Below, piece after piece: positions 43,510 through 46,232 of a stretch of 46,232 nucleotides of DNA. The stretch comes from CAVQGZ01 sp964400785 (GTDB lineage Bacteria; Actinomycetota; Actinomycetes; Jiangellales; Jiangellaceae), in the NCBI GenBank assembly GCA_964400785.1, contig CAYNWB010000015.1, positions 1 through 46,232 of the forward strand, in the 5' to 3' direction. Positions within the stretch are counted from its first letter, which is position 1. The number at the start of each line of letters is the position of its first letter. The position numbers were made by a program, and so were the translations under genes. The notes below the pieces were generated by a model. That model was not told the DNA's origin. It did not search any database and worked only from the letters and a program-made list of their open reading frames with translations.

Positions 43510-43736
43510 CGGGGCCTCCTGGTGATATGCGAGTCCGCGCTCATCGGCGGCGCCGCCCAGGCTAGCGCCGTCCACGGTGTGCCGGGGGTCAGACGTCCAG
43601 AAGGCGGTGCGGCGGCGCCTGTACGTCCAGGCCGACCTGCGAGAAGCCGTAGCGGCGCCGTCGGCGATGCAGCAGACTCAGGGTCAGCTCGGCGGCCGCC
43701 GGGCAGCGGCGCACCACGCACGGAGGTTTGACCAGC
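43510..43736. promoter_or_regulatory. Divergent region between ptsH and fbaA
   Basis: This 227-base stretch must hold the promoters of both genes. On the minus side TAGCCT (43564-43559) is a possible ptsH -10. On the plus side only the GGAGG ribosome site (43722-43726) of the aldolase is clear. I see no conserved reading frame or strong dyad. Confidence 0.3.
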
Positions 43737-44770
<1,034 letters not shown>

Positions 44771-44774
<4 letters not shown>

Positions 44775-45889
44775 CCGACGGGCCCGCCGTCGAGGTCGAG
44801 GTCGGCCTCGACGGCCACCCTGCGCACGACACCGCACCACCCGCCCGGCCCCGGTCGCCTCGGCTCGCCGCCTTGGTCGCCGGGGCCGGCGTCGTGGCGC
44901 TGCTGGCACTGCTGGTCTGGCCGACCGCGCCGGCGGAGCAAGGCACGGACACCGGCGACCCGGTGCAGCAGGGGCCGTTGGCGGCATGGCCCGTCCGGGG
45001 GTCGCTTGCCGACGACGAGGCTGTGCTGGCAGAGGTGACGCAGGCCTGGCGGGTGGCCGCCGCCACCGAGGGGGTGCCCGCGCCGGGACGTGTCGTCGAC
45101 CCTCTCTACCTCGGTGAGCCGGACGGCTTCGAGGTGGCGCTGCTGCGCTCGCTCAACGAGCAGGGGCGGGTGGTGGTCGCTGCCGCCGCGGTGCTGCGCG
45201 ACGAGCAGTGGAGGCTGCTCGAGGCGGCCCCTGTGGACGGGGAGGTGTCGTGGCTCACGCTGCCCGGCCTCGAGCATCCGCGCGTGCTCGCCGCGCCGGA
45301 GGTCGCCGCCGCCTCGTCGTTGCTGCTGCGTCGCGACGACGGGGTGTGGAACCGCGCCGCGATCCGTGAGGACGGGGTCAGCATGCTGATGCGCAGCCTC
45401 GATGGGCAGGCTCCGCTGCTGGGCGTGGTCGGCTCGGTCGCCGGCACCCGCGGGCTCGTCGAGGTCTCCGCGCTGTCGCGAACCTCGGTGCTGCCGCAGC
45501 GGGCGCCGGTGGCAGCCCAGGCTCCTCGATGGGGTCGCGGAGCGATGCTGAGCCCCGAGGAGTACGACTCGGCGCTGTACGCCGCCGAGGCGATCCCCAG
45601 CTTCACCGGAAACCTGGCGGTGCTGGCTGCCACGCGGGCCCCCGGGGGCCGGGTCGTGCTGGTCGAGACCGAGTCGTCGGCCGACGGCTGGTTCCGGTAC
45701 CTGCTGGTCGTCCCGGGAGAGGACGGGGTGCCGACGCTGGGCGCCGAACCCGTCGTCGCGCAGCCGCTCGCAGCCAGTGCCAGGGCCAGGCTGAAAGCGG
45801 ACAACGCGAATCGGTTCAGTCCCATCAAGGTGTCTCCAGGAACGGCTGGTCATCCGAGCTTGGAGCCACAGCGATCGGCCGCGGCCTGA
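44771..45889 (+). CDS. Membrane-anchored hypothetical protein, 3' end doubtful
   Basis: From CTG 44771 the frame overlaps the fbaA stop as CTGA; there is no ATG, GTG or TTG in frame before TTG 44873. Strong G/C third positions from 44774 to 44872 show that this part is coding, so I favour the CTG. The protein has an acidic N-terminus, an Arg-rich turn, one membrane segment (LAALVAGAGVVALLALLVWP, about 35-54) and a ~300-residue outer domain of unknown family. After about 45770 the codon use changes (AAA, AAT, AGT appear) and the sequence looks foreign, so the last ~35 residues are probably not native. Confidence 0.6.
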
Positions 45890-46064
45890 TCGCGCCCTGT
45901 GGGAGCGCCTCGCCGTCGGTCAGCCAGTAGACCTCGGAGGTGGACAGGCACAGGGGCTTGCTCGGGTAGCCGGGACAGGCGAAGTTCTGCTTACCAATCC
46001 CGGCACAGCCAGACAAGATGGCCGTCAGAGCCAAAGTCAGGGTCAGAGCGGGCGCGGCCTTCAT
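45825..46064 (-). CDS. TraV-like conjugation lipoprotein (short)
   Basis: A 79-residue frame: signal peptide with lipobox LSGC (Cys20), then FACPGYPSKPLCLSTSEVYWLTDG, the two-Cys block of TraV, an outer-membrane core lipoprotein of F/SXT-like type IV secretion. TraV proteins are usually about twice this length, so the C-terminus is missing or frame-broken. ATG 46064 overlaps the stop of the DsbC-like gene. An outer-membrane conjugation lipoprotein does not belong in an actinobacterium, which points to foreign DNA or a chimeric contig end. A second signal-peptide-like frame (MGLNRFALSAF) begins at 45825. Confidence 0.6.
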   Translation of the reverse strand: MKAAPALTLTLALTAILSGCAGIGKQNFACPGYPSKPLCLSTSEVYWLTDGEALPQGAIRPRPIAVAPSSDDQPFLETP

Positions 46065-46231
46065 TCGTTGCCCTCCAGCCAGCCAGCAAGGTCATCGGGA
46101 GCGCCCTGGCGCAAGCGCCCGTCGGGGGCGATCAGGTAGGGCACCCCGCGGATCCCGAGCAGACTGGCGGTCACCAGCGCGCGCTGTGCCTGGGCCTGCC
46201 CGCAGGGGCTCGCGGCCTCGGGCCATTCCGC
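46061..46231 (-). CDS. DsbC-like disulfide isomerase, C-terminal fragment
   Basis: A frame entering from the window edge, 56 residues to the stop at 46061. SPCGQAQAQRALVTASLLGIRGVPYLIAPDGRLRQG matches the end of DsbC/TrbB-type periplasmic disulfide isomerases, with the cis-Pro loop GVPYLIAPDG. Such genes travel with tra genes in Gram-negative conjugative elements, where they fold secretion-system proteins. Adjacent to and overlapping the TraV-like gene by four bases, it strengthens the case for a conjugation operon. The active-site CxxC is outside the window. Confidence 0.6.
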   Translation of the reverse strand, partial: AEWPEAASPCGQAQAQRALVTASLLGIRGVPYLIAPDGRLRQGAPDDLAGWLEGNE

Positions 46232-46232
46232 G

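Noticed and set aside
45106..45828. A 240-residue lipoprotein gene on the minus strand
   Set aside because: Only its first ~20 residues look like a real signal peptide; the rest is antisense to the actinobacterial gene downstream of fbaA, consistent with a chimeric join rather than a complete gene.

Overview
The window is high-GC actinobacterial DNA: strong G/C third-codon preference, many GTG starts, an HspR-type chaperone operon, WHG-type TetR, DUF2510, DUF1707 and LutABC proteins. It reads as chromosomal core with one degraded accessory stretch on the left. A run of exactly 100 N at 23678-23777 shows it is scaffolded, probably draft or metagenome-derived. I cannot fix the genus; the layout (chaperone operon, pyrE, TrmH methylase, fba in one neighbourhood) suits Micrococcales, Propionibacteriales or Streptomyces relatives.

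1-7300 is accessory: an alpha/beta-hydrolase remnant abutting an integrase C-terminal remnant, a Phd/RelE-type and a VapBC toxin-antitoxin pair, a GNAT acetyltransferase, a DUF1707 protein with an odd coupled downstream gene, an MFS exporter, an AhpD-like protein, and the last piece of a DEAD/DEAH helicase. It ends at a tRNA-Gly(CCC) gene, a classic integration site. 7372-10276 is lutABC for lactate oxidation; the lutC stop codon lies inside the tRNA gene.

10381-23673 holds dcd, a DUF4097/DUF1028 divergent pair, a thioredoxin-like lipoprotein coupled to a DUF3179 lipoprotein, an epimerase/TetR divergent pair with palindromic operators, a DUF1648 membrane protein, glycogen phosphorylase, a SNF2 helicase and a Bcr/CflA-type MFS exporter. 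After the gap comes dnaK(5' missing)-grpE-dnaJ-hspR-clpB (23778-30538), a single stress operon.

30605-38935 holds two membrane-anchored proteins with Pro/Thr-rich linkers, a DapC-like aminotransferase, an SDR, pyrE, a DUF368 lipid carrier translocase, a TrmH methylase, a DUF2510 protein, a NagD-like phosphatase and a CoA-disulfide-reductase-like flavoprotein. 38944-44774 is a complete sugar PTS (EIIA, an EIIC with two EIIB domains, EI, HPr) followed by class II fructose-bisphosphate aldolase, linking sugar uptake to glycolysis.

Most first genes lack a Shine-Dalgarno sequence and carry a TANNNT-like -10 element 6-8 bases before the start codon, so leaderless transcription looks dominant, including three divergent pairs packed into 36-38 bp. 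The last ~450 bases (about 45.77 kb onward) encode a TraV-like lipoprotein and a DsbC-like C-terminus typical of Gram-negative conjugation systems; this is most likely a chimeric contig end. I found no convincing wholly new system; the best leads are the double-EIIB permease, the coupled CTG-start genes, the lutC/tRNA overlap and the compact divergent promoters.
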